This document shows, one piece after another, positions 34,663 to 46,970 of a DNA stretch of 64,000 nucleotides (position 1 is its first letter; every line of letters begins with the position of its first letter). Under the pieces are notes generated by a model. That model did not search any database. It saw only the letters and a program-made list of their open reading frames with translations, and had not been told where the DNA came from. Origin of the DNA: Lingula anatina (taxonomy: Eukaryota > Brachiopoda > Lingulata > Lingulida > Lingulidae); the NCBI RefSeq assembly GCF_001039355.2, contig NW_019773848.1, positions 357,635 to 421,634 on the forward strand. The letters are read 5' to 3'. The position numbers and the translations under genes were made by a program.

Positions 34663-36634
34663 CCCTAAGCTTTGCATGGGGAATTTTGTGTAGCAAAGAT
34701 CAAAAGAAAAAAGATGTGTACAATGTACTTTCTGCTATTTTCTCACCGTATTTGAACAACCATGGTGGTGCCAGGATGTGAAAAATGCACAATACTAATT
34801 CATAGATATTTAAAATAAGGGCATACATCTGCTTCAAAGAGTCATTGTATCATTCCCACTTTTTATGTTTTGACCTCTTTCAGGAGATAAAAGGTAATTG
34901 AAAGCATCCATCATGAACAGCTTATTCACGTGTGATAAATTATTCAATATATGTACAGCAAATTCATTTGTTAGACATGTTATCTGTTCGAGAGAGAGTA
35001 AGTAACTTATGGTATTCTGGACACTTTGATCACTTTTTTCTACATCAGTGATTAAGGTAGAGAATTATTTATGTCATTGTCCAAACCAGATCAATTGGTC
35101 TGTTTCAAAATGTACAGATTCATAAAGTTACAGACTTTAATAATAATCACCCTGTACATAGCATTGATAAACCATGGTTACTGTAATGGCAGTGCTGACA
35201 TATTAAGTATATGACAAAGTGACCCTGATATTTATGAATAAATTGATCAAGTTTGAGAAAAGCAGAAACAATAAATGTTGCTTTTTAATATTTTTGTTTA
35301 GCATCCCTTTCCATTTTTTATGTTTGCGGTGTCATGTGTGTATTTATTGTTTATAGCCAATTTGCAGCTACTTTACGGCTGGATTGTGGCAATGAAGGCA
35401 TGCCCACCTGTGTTTCTCAGGTATGCTAATATACATGTAGTTTCTAGAGAAGAAAAAAACACTTCTGTCCCTATCCAGAAAAGGCATAAAGGAAGGAGAA
35501 AATGTTTGCGTGGCTGTTTGTGAGAGCTTCAGGCAATTCAATGTTGAGTTCTGTAAAATAGTCTTGTGGAGGTCTTGCTCTTGCACTCATATATAATATA
35601 TATATAGCTTTTGCTTCACAGTCTAAGGGCTATATTGATTGTATTTAGTAAGAACCAAAACCTATCATTATTAATAACTGACATTGCATGCATGTCACCT
35701 GCCCTTATTATGTTCGTAGGTTTGATTATTTTCTTTGCTCTAGGATTTTTCCAAGTCAAGACTTTGTGTAGGGTTAATGGATTATCATAGTACAGAAAAT
35801 TTCCCAAAACATTCAGGAATGAACAATGATAATGGGCTATTATTTATTCTATTTTCTGAAAATTTATGTAATATATAATGACTCTTTGAAGCATATCAAG
35901 CTAATATATCAAGCTTCTATGTGAGGGATAGGGATGTTCCTCCTTCCATGTAGAAAAAAAAGGTCCAAAAGACCCTGGATTCAGTTTATAACACTCTAAA
36001 TTGGAAGATTTTTATCTTCAGTTGATTTACTATCTCATCTCTGCTATTTAGAACTGAATCCCTTTTTTTTTTTCATTCATACATGTGAATGTTATTTTCA
36101 CTTTGGAACAAGAAAGTACCTATTGTCAAGCAGCTGTAACCTTGCTGCTGCCACACTGGACCACATGTCGCATTTGCGTCACAACTGGGAAGAAATACAA
36201 ATATGACCCTGGCTTGGATAAACTTGGTCATTTGTAATTATTGACTGTGAACACAAGATAATCCCTGAACTATATCAAAGCTTTGGCCACAGTAAGATAA
36301 CATGCCAAGGTAAATATCTCAGGCCTGATATTATGCCTTTCTGATGGCTTCACAGTGCTTTATAATAGCATCTTATTTCAGCATTAATCTTGACCATTGC
36401 TCTATATATGTTTTATTTACAAATATTATAGAAGAGAGTAGAGCATCTCAATCATAGAGACTGTCATATTGAGTGCAGTGGTTTTTTGCTTGAACACCTT
36501 TACAAAAACATTAATCACTTTATTTATCACATGATGTATATTATGCTCTTTTGGAAAAAGGTATAGAAAATGAAAAAAAAAATATATATATATATATGAG
36601 GTGAGGTTTTTCTTTTCTTTTTTTCTGGAATTTT

Positions 36635-36679
36635 TTATTATTATTATTATTATTATTATCCCCCCCCCTCCCCCCCCCC
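36635..36679. repeat. ATT run followed by a poly-C tract
   Basis: About eight ATT units are followed directly by some 20 bases of nearly pure C (one T). Confidence 0.95.
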
Positions 36680-37954
36680 AAGATGTTTATGGAGATTGGT
36701 GTTATAAGGTTGTGTCTGTTTCTTCCTGTTTTGCAGCCCTGTTGTAAAGAATTGATTAAATTTACCATTGGGAGGTATCCGTTTAAATTGTCAATCTCTA
36801 GCAGTGTGCCACATTCAGCAATTTCCAGGAAGAAGATCTCCAAAGTTCAAACTAAGGGGATTAACAAAGGATGATAATTAACAAGTTGGATATTTGGATG
36901 CTGCTATGTATTCATTAAATCAGGTTTCAGATTTGTCTGAACTTGGAATACCTTTCATATGATTGGAAAGTAGCAACAATGGAATTGAAAACTTGTTGTT
37001 GAAGAATTATGCAGAAGATAAGTTTTTAGTATCTGGACACATAAGTCTGACCTTTTCAATCTTCAACAGAAAAGCAATCAACCTTTTTCTTTTCTTGATC
37101 CATGCTGAACAATCCTAGCGAAAGTGGTTTGTACATAAAACCCAAATGACTTAACCATGTGGTCTGTTGAAAAAACTCAGCAATGAAATGACTATAACAC
37201 AGCTATAATTTTTGCCATCCACATTTAGTCCATTCTGGGTAATCTAAAGTGAACTGATTTAATGTAATGGACTCTGTCTCTTTAATGAGTATCCATAACT
37301 CCGTTGAACTGAGATCAAAGCACCATGAAACCTGTATCAGATCAAATTAATTTGGCAGTTCAGTGTTCAAGCATCAAGGCAGTGGAAAGTCCTGTGCATC
37401 TCTAAAATGAGTGCACAATCACTTCCAGTGCCCTGTGATAAAAACCACGAGTTGTCACCAACATTTTGGTGCTTGTACAATGAACATACACTGTATTTAC
37501 TGTTGTCTCACATTTATCCCTTAATTTTTTTAAAGTAAAAGCATTTTTGATATTAATTACAATAATAAACATTTTCCAGGGAGTTGATTTTGAACTGAAT
37601 GTGGGTCATTCCACAAAAAAGTGAACATTGGATCCATAGCAATGATGCACACATTTTGTGCATTATTTATAACTGTTTGTTTTCTTTCTATGTTTGAGGG
37701 TACTGCAGTATAAAACATCAAAAATAATGGGTCAAGTCAAAATTATGCAAATATTACAGAAAATGTATGCATCACTGACATGTCTCAAATGTTTATGCTT
37801 TGTGAAATAACCCATATGAATATAGAGTGGATGAAAAATGCGCTAAACCTGAGAATTTTATTTTGCACAAAATTATCCATTAAAATTATTTTATACTTCC
37901 AATATCCAACTTGATTAATTCTTGATGCCCACAAATGCTCCCTTAACAAAATGA

Positions 37955-38170
37955 AAAGTTTGCAGCAATACTGCAGCAAAATTGTAGCAATATTGCTTAA
38001 ACTTTAAGTTTGCAGCAATGAACTTGAAGGAGTTTACAAGAAAACTTTTATTGCTGCTAATTTGCAGTCATATTGCTGTAAATTTGCTACAAATTTGCAA
38101 GAAGGAATTGCAGTTTGCAGCAATATTGCAGCAAATTTGCTGTAAATTTGCTGCAGATTTGCAAGCAGGC
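37955..38170. repeat. Cryptic repeat of GCAGCAA / GCAAATTTGC motifs
   Basis: Overlapping copies of TTGCAGCAATATTGCAGC and GCAAATTTGCTG in both orientations cover about 215 bp. Many copies are self-complementary. Confidence 0.75.
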
Positions 38171-39345
38171 CTGATTTTGCTAAGGGCTGCTATCTCTATT
38201 TGTCTGACATGACACGTGCATTTTTTTAATCAAAATTTTTAACTAAATTCTATCATCAGGAGCATGGTTGTGTATTACTGTCATTTCCAAAACTGCAAGT
38301 TGTGTTGAGATTTATTGGGTGCATAATGCATATTTCATTTTCAATATCACACAAGGTCACTCCCTGGGAAACATGGCAGCCAACCAGCTGACACTATACT
38401 TAAATACACTGCCTGCAAGAGGAGAATGAAATTAATGTTGCTGCTAATCAATTATATGAGGCAGATTAGAATAAAGATAGGAATATTATGAGACCCTTTT
38501 TATGACCCTTTCAAATTTAATTAAGAATAAAAATGATTGCAGTTGCTTATAACAATTTGTTATATTTGCAAATAAATGGAGGACTGTATATGACCATGGT
38601 AAATTTATAAAAAAAGAGATTACAACTTGTTTAAGTAACCTGCATAAAGTTGATGTTGTGGGCCTGGATGTTATGTGTGTATACAAGACATTGTCAGGTA
38701 TTCATCCTAATTTTGTTTAACAAACATGGTTATATAAAGAGAAAACATGGTTCTCTAAAAATAAAAGAGCAACAAAAAGATGGTACTCAGGAGTTAGCAT
38801 TTGAATTCAACGGGGACAACATAGCTAATGGGTTCACAATATGCTTGACTTCACTGAAATTACTAGGGATGAGATGAAACATTCTGTTCAACAAGCTAAA
38901 GGTCTTGCTATTGGATGGTAGCACTGATAATTTAGTCAATTGAGTAAGGAGCAGTCAATCTGAGGTATCTTTTGATTCAGTACAGCTAGGTTATTGACAT
39001 TTGATATTCATGTTGCCATCTTTCAAATTAATATTAAAAAAAGCATAATCAAGTAGATAAACCTCTTCAAAGCTTCTTTCACTTTTTTCCTTGAATATAA
39101 AGGTAAATGTTATTCAGTTTATTATCCGTGGGACTGTGTATGGCATTGGGTAAGGCATTGGCCTTGCTTAAACTAATTTTATCCTTCCTAAAATCTCTTA
39201 AAGATAACAGATCAATATTTAAAATATCACAGCAGCAGGAGAGAATCATGTCCTTTGAACTTTTGGTATTCTTGTAGGTTTATGACATTTGAATGATTGA
39301 TTGATGGATTGATTTTATCTCTTTTAAAAACTTTGTATGAACCTT

Positions 39346-39437
39346 CTTTAAATGATAAATGATTATAATATCACCTCTATCCCTCTCTCTCCTTTAAATG
39401 ATAAATGATTATAATATCATCTCTATCCCTCTCCCTC
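39346..39437. repeat. 46-bp tandem duplication
   Basis: Two near-identical units beginning CTTTAAATGATAAATGATTA, at 39346 and 39392, each ending in a CT-rich run. Confidence 0.92.
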
Positions 39438-40623
39438 CCTTCTTGCATTACATCAAGAATGTATTACCAATACATCTAGTAATGCAATCTTGATTACGCC
39501 TAACATAGTGGAGTAAAGAGAATCTGTTCTGTTTTTTAATTTTAAAAATTCATTTGTCATTGTTGGCCTCGGTGACATTTTCTTTCACTGTGATTGTACC
39601 TGGTGGGCTTAAACAATACCTCATGATGTTAAATGTCAATGATGGTTTCCAGCCAGGCTCACAGTTTCATTTTTCAAACACGAGTTATTGATCTTTAGTT
39701 AGAGGACGGATAAATACTAGGGATCTGTATGCAACTGATTTGTTTGCTAGGTATACCTTACTAAAGGAGATTAGGCTTTCCATGTTAACGTTCTTCAATA
39801 TTTTATGAAGCTTTTAGATAGAACGATTTCATAAACATGGGGAAATTGATCAATATTTTATATTTTGTTAGAAGTAACTGTTGTAGTTTTTGAATATTGT
39901 ACCATTTGTACATTTTTCAAAGTCATATTTTCTCTGTCTACATAGCTTAAGAAGGTACTTTTCTTTCTCAATGCATTTTGGCTGGTAAACCGCGAAAAGA
40001 CTATCTATACCTGCCCAAGATTCACCTCATTCAAAAACCCTGAGAGTAATTACTGATAGACCATTGTGAAGCAGAAACTTAATTGAAATCTTAAGAATAC
40101 AATAATAGTCCCACCTTAAGACAGCTATGCATTTCAAACAATTGTAAATATACACAACCTGTTGATATATACCAATTTTAAATGATTTTAATTTTTTTTT
40201 TCATTGAAAGATTTTTTTGTCTGTGTAATTTACTGTATATTTTTTTAGAATATGAACACTAGTTGTAGTATTGAAATTTAGAAATTTCTGAAGTTAAATT
40301 GTAGTGTTACATCCTTTTTTTTAAATTTAGTATTGCTATCATTTTTGCACATTATTAACATGCCTTTTGGGGCAGAATGGCACCAAAACAGCTTTTGACA
40401 CTTAGAGGTGCATATTTATGATTGTAATCAACCAATTAATGACTTACACTGCATTGCATCATAAACTGCAAACAATTTGGCATGCTTTTATCCAGGTCTC
40501 TCATTTTTAACATACAGGTTCTTTTTCTTGGCAGCATGATATTCAGCTGTATACTCCTGTAACATTAAAAATCTTGAAATTTTCTTAATTTATGAAAGTT
40601 AAAACCTATGTTTTTTATCTCAG

Positions 40624-41088
40624 CTGATGGTAAAGAACAAAATAATGATAAATGACAGCTCAAATGAATTCTTGGTCATTAAACAGCCTTGTAACAAACA
40701 CATATCTGAAACTGTCAGTCCTATCAAGATAGGCGAAAGTGTGGTCAATACTTCTCACGCAAAAAAAATCTTGGTGTATATGTGGACACCTTTCTGTCTA
40801 TGACAAACAAATATCCCAGATTTCGAAGTCGTGCATGTTTTACATCAGAAATGTAACTTCATTGAAAAACCATCTAAGTGACTCCTCTAAAGGTACTATT
40901 CTTAATACACTCATTACGTCATCTAGATTACTTCAGTTCCCTTTTTATGGATGTCCACAAGAAAAACTCAAATGTCTGCAAGGTATTCAAAATATCTCTG
41001 CTCGAGTTCTTACATGCAGACCTGGCGACAATTACCCCTAGTCTCAAACAACTTCAGTTGCCACCTATAAGAGCACAGATTCTTTTTA
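40624..41088 (+). pseudogene. Truncated, frameshifted LINE reverse-transcriptase remnant
   Basis: Conceptual pieces in three frames resemble the C-terminal end of CR1/L2/jockey-type reverse transcriptases: NEFLVIKQP and SPIKIGESVVNTSHAKK, then NLGVYVDTFLSM, then KSCMFYIRNVTSLKNHLSD with LQGIQNISARVL, then TPSLKQLQLPPIRAQILF. These match the family order (E-F-L-V-I, N-L-G-V, L-Q-x-x-Q-N-x-A-A-R, T-P-x-L-K-x-L-x-x-L-P-V). At least two frameshifts and a missing 5' part show that it is dead. A dispersed repeat abuts its 3' end. Confidence 0.72.
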
Positions 41089-41338
41089 CCTCCGCCAAGG
41101 AGGTTATGTTTTCACCCCTGTTTACAAGTCTGTTTGTCTGTCATCAACATAACTCAAAAAGTTCTGGACGGATTTTGATGAAATTTTTAGGAACTGTCAG
41201 AAGTGGGCCAAGGAAGAGATGGTTAGTTTTTGGTGGTGATCCAGACAATCCAATAATCCAGTAATGATCCAATAATCAATAATAATAAAAAATCGCTGCC
41301 TTGGCAGAGGTCTGTGCTCTCAGAGTGCTTTTCTAGTT
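41089..41338 (-). repeat. Dispersed repeat, complete copy (250 bp)
   Basis: Read on the minus strand it starts AACTAGAAAAGCACTCTGAG, has ACAGACCTCTGCCAAGG, and ends AACCTCCTTGGCGGAGG. The inner conserved block includes AAATTTCATCAAAATCCGTC and ACTTTTTGAGTTATGTTG. The same outline appears at 44828-45150 and 22270-23591. I recall this repeat as abundant in several marine invertebrate genomes but cannot name it. Confidence 0.75.
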
Positions 41339-41412
41339 AATCTTTAAATGCGCACGCCACTTTTTACAACTTGGCCCCACCATAATTATGTGATCTAGTA
41401 TCAACTAACAAT

Positions 41413-41425
41413 CCCCCCCCCCCCC
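41413..41425. repeat. Poly-C tract
   Basis: Thirteen C in a row. Confidence 0.95.
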
Positions 41426-41468
41426 TTTCCTGGCAGTAACCCTCTTCCAACCATTTGTTCTCAATACC

Positions 41469-41598
41469 GTGTAAAGCTACCCTCTACCAGGGCGACAGAT
41501 TGATTTTCCACAGATATTCACAGATATGTCTCTCTAGAGATAAATAGACGGTCATTTTGGTCTGTTGTCAACAGAGGGTAGAGGGTAGTGTAAAGCTA
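41469..41598. mobile_element. MITE with CCCTCTACCAGGGCGA end and direct-repeat flanks
   Basis: The body, 41480-41587, starts CCCTCTACCAGGGCGACAG and ends with AGAGGGTAGAGGGTA. It is flanked by the 11-bp direct repeat GTGTAAAGCTA at 41469-41479 and 41588-41598, which marks an insertion. Same family as 45750-45853. Confidence 0.8.
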
Positions 41599-43391
41599 GA
41601 TTTGTCACGTGTGGTGACAATTCTTTTAAAGTTGCTGCATCAAGGGTATTTATACTTCCACTTTTACTATGTAGGATAGACTCTCGGACTACTTTTAAAG
41701 GGGAACTCGGGTTTTATCTTTATAGCTTTTATGAATAGGACTTTAAGATAGTGGTGAAGTAACGTTCTTAATTTCTACATTATTTGTTTTAATTAATTTT
41801 TCCTGTATTAATTCATTTTTTTCCTTTTCTTTTACTAGCCTTTTTATTATTTGTTCATGTTGCATTGTAAAGTCTGCTCATGGATTTTACACTCAAAATA
41901 AATATTATTATCATTATTTTTTATTACAATATTTCTAAATGGTAGATGATACAAGGAACTGCTCATTAGAGCTTTTTAGGGGAAAAAAAGGAAAATTGGA
42001 AATGGGTAAAAGCGAATTCATCCAGTTTCCACCATCTTACAAATATCTATCACTTACTATTCCTACTACATCTAAATAAAGAGTAATGCGCTCTCAGTAA
42101 TCTCTGGCAAATATGGATCTTGAAAAACAGGTATATAGGTGAGGGGACTTGTAGTTGCAGTTTATAGTAAAGTACTAGCAGCAAGTATTTTTACAATTAT
42201 GAAACACTTATGAAATCATGGTCTAAGTCATTAATTTGTCAATTACAAATCTACAGGTTTAACACATAAAACTTAAAAATGGCAGACTTGTTTTGCCCAA
42301 CCCGTTGGTCTTTCTTGCTTTACGTCAGTGATGTGCTGAGATGATGTTATTGCTGTTAATAACAACAAAACATTTTTTTTCAGTGGCATGCACCAATCCT
42401 TGATAATAATGTTACCCCTCTTATGAAATTATACAGAGAGATTATCCATCAACAGTTGTGATTCATTATCACTCCATTCATTGTAATTACACTCCTATTC
42501 ATTGGGAATGGTAAGATTCAGGGAAAATCATGCCGACACCACTTGGGTAATTTATGAAGAAGTGCTATTGATGCCAATGCATCAAAATTAGTCCATTTTG
42601 AATGTTGATTTTAATAAAGATTACATAAAATAGTGCTTAGTAGTCCATGTATGGTTTGGCTGTCCAGTTGTTTGTTAGCCTGATGGACTTTTTTTGACTG
42701 TCTGTCTTGCAGCTATCAGATTATTTTCTCTTTTTTCTCATTCCATTTACTTTTTGTGATCAACTCCTACTTATAGGAAATTGAATTGTCATGGCTTCTT
42801 TGTAAAGCATGCATCATTGGCTGGCCACAGATAGCTGATCATCTCTCCCTATGCTCAAGCATGCAGTCCCCGAAGATTTGTGGATTATATGTTACTAAGG
42901 CAATGCAATGCTAGCCTATGCTCTTTAGCTGAGACCACATTTTCAAGGATCATCAGTAGATATAAAATTGACGTTTGGGGACTGCAGGCACTTGAGTGGT
43001 ATCAAACTAACCCCTTGATGTAAATATACTTTGGGGATTTTCAAGGGAAGTTTGTGTTACGTGGTGAAACGGTTAGTCTTTCATAGCTGTTATCAATATT
43101 GTTATGCTCTTCAGCCAAGCTTTGGTAAGGGAATGATATAAAAAATCAATGACAATCTGTAAATGTGCAAATGAATGTTTAAAAACATAATGATCAAGCA
43201 CCCGATAGAAGCCTAAAGCTGATTTTGAGTTACAGCTGTCTGGTAAGCATAAGACATGAATGCATGTGTGTATAAAATTAGCATTCTTGGGGAGTTGAAA
43301 ACATGTTGGATGCTCAATGCCTAGCATCATTACTCACATTGCTCTCTGTATAATGCAACGGATATTATGCATATATTATTTCATAATGCAT

Positions 43392-43416
<25 letters not shown>
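43392..43416. repeat. AT dinucleotide run
   Basis: About 12 TA units. Confidence 0.95.
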
Positions 43417-43422
<6 letters not shown>

Positions 43423-43512
43423 ATGGGAATTTTAAAGAGATTCTAAAGTATTCAATTGCACCCTCTATAAATGCAGTTTTTTCAAAGGATATAATGAGCA
43501 TGATTAATTACC

Positions 43513-43982
43513 CCATTCACACTGGCAATTTCGACCGCGGTCAAGGCCTGATGGAGGTCCTATCAAGGTTCATTTTTCTAATGTGAACTATGTACCCCTG
43601 ACCGGGATCCAAATGAACCTAGCTCGGGAGCAGGGTTAAATCCAAGTTAACTTTGAATCATGGTTGAAGCTGGATGTTTATATTAGGAACAAATTTCGAT
43701 GGAAATTCTGACAATACTAACACAAACTGTATCAGGCTCGTTACGTCATATTCAATAATGCATTGCAGTAAGAGAGCATCATATGGAAAGTAGGGCTTTG
43801 ATGGCCTCCTCAGGATCTGAGAGCAAAATACAAAGTTATGGTGCTCCATTTCTTATGGGAACTAAAGTGCACATGCTTAACAGGAAGTACAGTTGGTAAA
43901 AGCCATGCACTGCTTCTATGGTTTATTCAACCACGATTCAGTTGGAGTTCACTTATCATGGTTTATTTGCTAGTGTGAATAG
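43513..43982. mobile_element. Foldback-type element with CACACT ends
   Basis: Termini CCATTCACACTGGCAA and TTGCTAGTGTGAATAG are inverted repeats at 14 of 16 positions. Sub-terminal inverted similarity (AATCATGGTTGAA near 43658, TTCAACCACGATTC near 43927) supports it. No transposase ORF. Confidence 0.55.
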
Positions 43983-44041
43983 TCCTAACGCTTTTAAAAA
44001 AATTGAAATTTTTAAAGTCCGTCAGTATGATACTTAGCTCT

Positions 44042-44330
44042 GGAGCCATTCAGAATAGATGATCCGAGTACTAACTGATCTGCTGACTAAATATGGCTGA
44101 CCCCACTTCAGAAGTGATGCTGCTAATTCCATGATAGTCTCTCACCTCCACATGCGCCATCACTGCAGGTGCCTAGCAATTAAACCTTGGAGTCGAGATT
44201 GAATCCGTTTAATGGCACGTGTGGAGGCAGGGTGACCACTGGAAATCATCTGCATTGCTTTTGAAGTGTGGTTGGCCATATTAAGCTGCTGGATCAGTTA
44301 GTACTTGGATCATCTATTCTCAATGGCCCC
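44042..44330. mobile_element. Foldback MITE, second copy of the ATTCAGAATAGAT family
   Basis: The ends, GCCATTCAGAATAGATGATC and GATCATCTATTCTCAATGGC, form inverted repeats. Inner sequence CTAAATATGGCTGACC and GTGTGGTTGGCCATATT matches the element at 18284-18460. A longer central part is unique to this copy. Confidence 0.72.
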
Positions 44331-44827
44331 TCTGACATTGCAGAAAAGAGTCCCTTCGTGAAACTCTTTTTCACATTGCAGGTACTTGTTTACAAATAAC
44401 ATCTTTACCACTTTTTTTCTGCTTATTACTTTTCTTTTTCTTTTTTTTTTTTTCATTTTGATCAATTTATGAATAAAGAATGACCATCAAGTGTCTACCA
44501 AACTGTTGAAACAAGGTTGCCTATAGCTAAAAATGAATATTAGTTACTTTAAAAAAAAATTTGTTACTGTTTTGTGTTAAACTGAATTAGCAGAAAATTT
44601 TCATTAGAGAGGTGAAAATAGATATTTTCTTCCAGAGTATGCATAGGATTCTACAAAGGATATTTATATCTAAAATATTTTTTCCACAGGCAAATGGAGA
44701 TGTCAAGGTGATATTATAGTATGTTACACAAAACCTACTACACACTGAGCTGTACATTTGCATGGGTCCCGGGATTCCTTAAATCTGTAAAATTATTCCC
44801 ATGAGCATGAATTTGATTATAATTAAC

Positions 44828-45150
44828 AAGAAAAGCACTCGGAGAGCACAGACCTCCACCAAGGAAATTGGTTCAAAATGGCATAGTGATCCAATGAGAG
44901 TGTGATGTGCACCTTTTAAATGAGTCTATATGCAATTATTTCAACTTGTTAAGCTTAGAAGCAGAGTGCATTTCAATGGTAATCCCACCACCAAAATCTA
45001 ATCATATGTTCCTTGGTTCATTTCTGACCTATCCTGAAAATTTCACCAAAATCCATTTTTTTTTTTTTTTTTTTTTTTTTGCTTGTTGTTGCAAACTCAT
45101 AAACTAAATAACTAACAGAACCAAAAACGGCCTCCTTGGCAGAGGTAATA
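44828..45150 (+). repeat. Dispersed repeat copy with poly-T
   Basis: Starts with AAGAAAAGCACTCGGAGAGC and ACAGACCTCCACCAAGG and ends with AACGGCCTCCTTGGCAGAGG. A pure 25-base T run (45056-45080) interrupts the conserved AAAATCCATT block. Confidence 0.75.
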
Positions 45151-45650
45151 ATATTATTATTGCATTTAAGGGATATATGAAGAGATTTGTAGCAAATGAC
45201 ATTAGAAGTGGCACTCAAAGTGTATGCCAGTTCAGCATTGACTTTTATTTATGACTGGTCAGGCTGGTCAATTACTCCAAATGAATTATTCAATAAAACT
45301 AAGCCCTGGTGATAACGCTGTGCAATTTGACTCTTTCTAATACATATCCATTGACAGGTCAATTGATATCTATAGGGCATGCTTATTCTTCATTATTGCC
45401 TGCACTGTAGAGATGAAAAAATAAGCAATTAGCCAAGTATAGATTACTGGAGAAGGTGTCATTTTCTACAGTGCTGATGTAGCAGAGAAATCTGTGGTAC
45501 ATAAGCTTCCTTCACAGCAATGTTTCCCATGTAGTTCAAATATATGGAGGTTGTAGTCTTGTAGTCGTGAAGAATGTCCTTGTTTAGCAAGTGCCTGATC
45601 TAGTTCTGTATTCACATCACTGTATTTTGATTATAGTTGAGTGTATGGGG

Positions 45651-45749
45651 CTGTTCAGAATGAGTTACGTCGCAATAGCTACTCTCGCTGAATGCAATCC
45701 GATTAACTGTCTAGCACACCAGTTTCTTGGAATTCTACTCAGTCCCCTA
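45651..45749. repeat. Partial foldback-element relic
   Basis: GGGGCTGTTCAGAATGAG and CTCTCGCTGAATGCAATCC match internal and terminal parts of the element at 16773-17002. It is interrupted by the MITE that follows. Confidence 0.5.
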
Positions 45750-45862
45750 CCCTCTACCAGGGCGAGTGATAGATTTTTGACCATCTATCTAGCTAGAGAC
45801 ATATCTGTGAATATCTGTAAAAAAATCTATCACTCGCCCTGGTAGAGGGTATTAGTCCCCTA
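45741..45862. mobile_element. MITE with near-perfect foldback and 9-bp direct repeats
   Basis: The body, 45750-45853, has long terminal inverted repeats: CCCTCTACCAGGGCGAGTGA on the left, TCACTCGCCCTGGTAGAGGG on the right. AGTCCCCTA flanks both sides (45741-45749, 45854-45862). It is a sister copy of 41480-41587 and lies inside an older foldback relic. A hAT-like origin is possible from the CAGGGCG motif and the duplication length. Confidence 0.82.
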
Positions 45863-46940
45863 TGTTCTTGCTAACTTAGTCAAGGAGAATCAACTTATGT
45901 AGAATCCATAATTTAGATTTCTGTAAGAGTAAAATGGAATCAACTGTCAACTTTCTGTATTGCTACCTTTTATGTGCCAATCTACAGAAAACATGAAGGT
46001 AAAAACACTACACTTTAAAAGATATGCTAGTACTTTAAAACCCTTATAGGTTATTTATACCTGGCTTGCAACCACTTGGAGAAAGAGTTATGGCCTAATC
46101 TTGCCATCAGTCATAGGGAATGGTCCCAGAAATGAAAGGTGGAGTCCAAATGATGTTTCAAGTCTTGGGATTTGTTGGCTGTCTTGGAGTTTATGAGATC
46201 TTGGAACTTTTCAAAATGCCGCAAAAGTCTTGAAGATATAGTGACCATCCCCAGAGCTAGCCCAGTGGGGGTATCATTAATGTCTCAAGTCTGAAGTCAC
46301 TTTCCCCATGAACCCCACAAGTTGTAATAGACTCCCAGGTGACTTGGCCTGTGGTAGCATCTTTACAGGTAACTTTTGAGGAATGTTTTTAAAGAAAGAT
46401 TGAGGTTTGGTGACCATGAAAGCAGAGAACGACTAAGACTGGTGAAAGTCACCAGAATTTACTGATCACCGTGGTCATAGAAGGAGAGCAGCCCTTTTTA
46501 AAAAGGGCATAAATAGGATAGTGTTTCCCCTTTCCCCCTATCTCCAATGCAGCATCACAAAATTTATCTGATTTCCCAGTAAAATGTATCCAAAATATTT
46601 AGTTTGGGATGCATGAACCTAACACAGCCAGACATGAACATCAGTTCTGCTAGGAGATATTTTCCTGGGTTGTGTTAATGTTACTTGCATGTGAAATTGT
46701 TCCCTGTGGCCACTGCCATATACCACAACTGGTTCTGAGGTAAACCCTTGGCCATGATTTGTTAACAACTAGGTTAAGAGTATAGAAACTGTTAAGGGCA
46801 GGTGATAGGAAAGGAATCCTGTCAGTGTGGTATTTTATAGCTAGAAACGTAGCCAAAAGGCTTAAAGTAATAGACCTGTAAACTTTATCTTATTTTATTA
46901 GCTTATTACATGGTACACTCAAAATTCCAAATCATTACTT

Positions 46941-46970
46941 TCTCCCTCCCTCTCTCTCTCTCTCTCTCTC
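46941..46970. repeat. TC-rich microsatellite
   Basis: CTCCC units passing into a perfect TC run. Confidence 0.95.

Noticed and set aside
35368-35420. Exon-like segment after TTTGCAG and before GTATGC in PDE3 intron 1
   Set aside because: Only 53 nt, no similarity to PDE3 and an ordinary composition; chance splice-like sites are expected in long introns.
36541-36843. 100-codon minus-strand ORF with an Asn run
   Set aside because: The Asn run is the ATT microsatellite read in one frame; low complexity, not coding.
40878-41264. 128-codon plus-strand ORF
   Set aside because: It is a frame-shifted reading of the LINE remnant running into the dispersed repeat.
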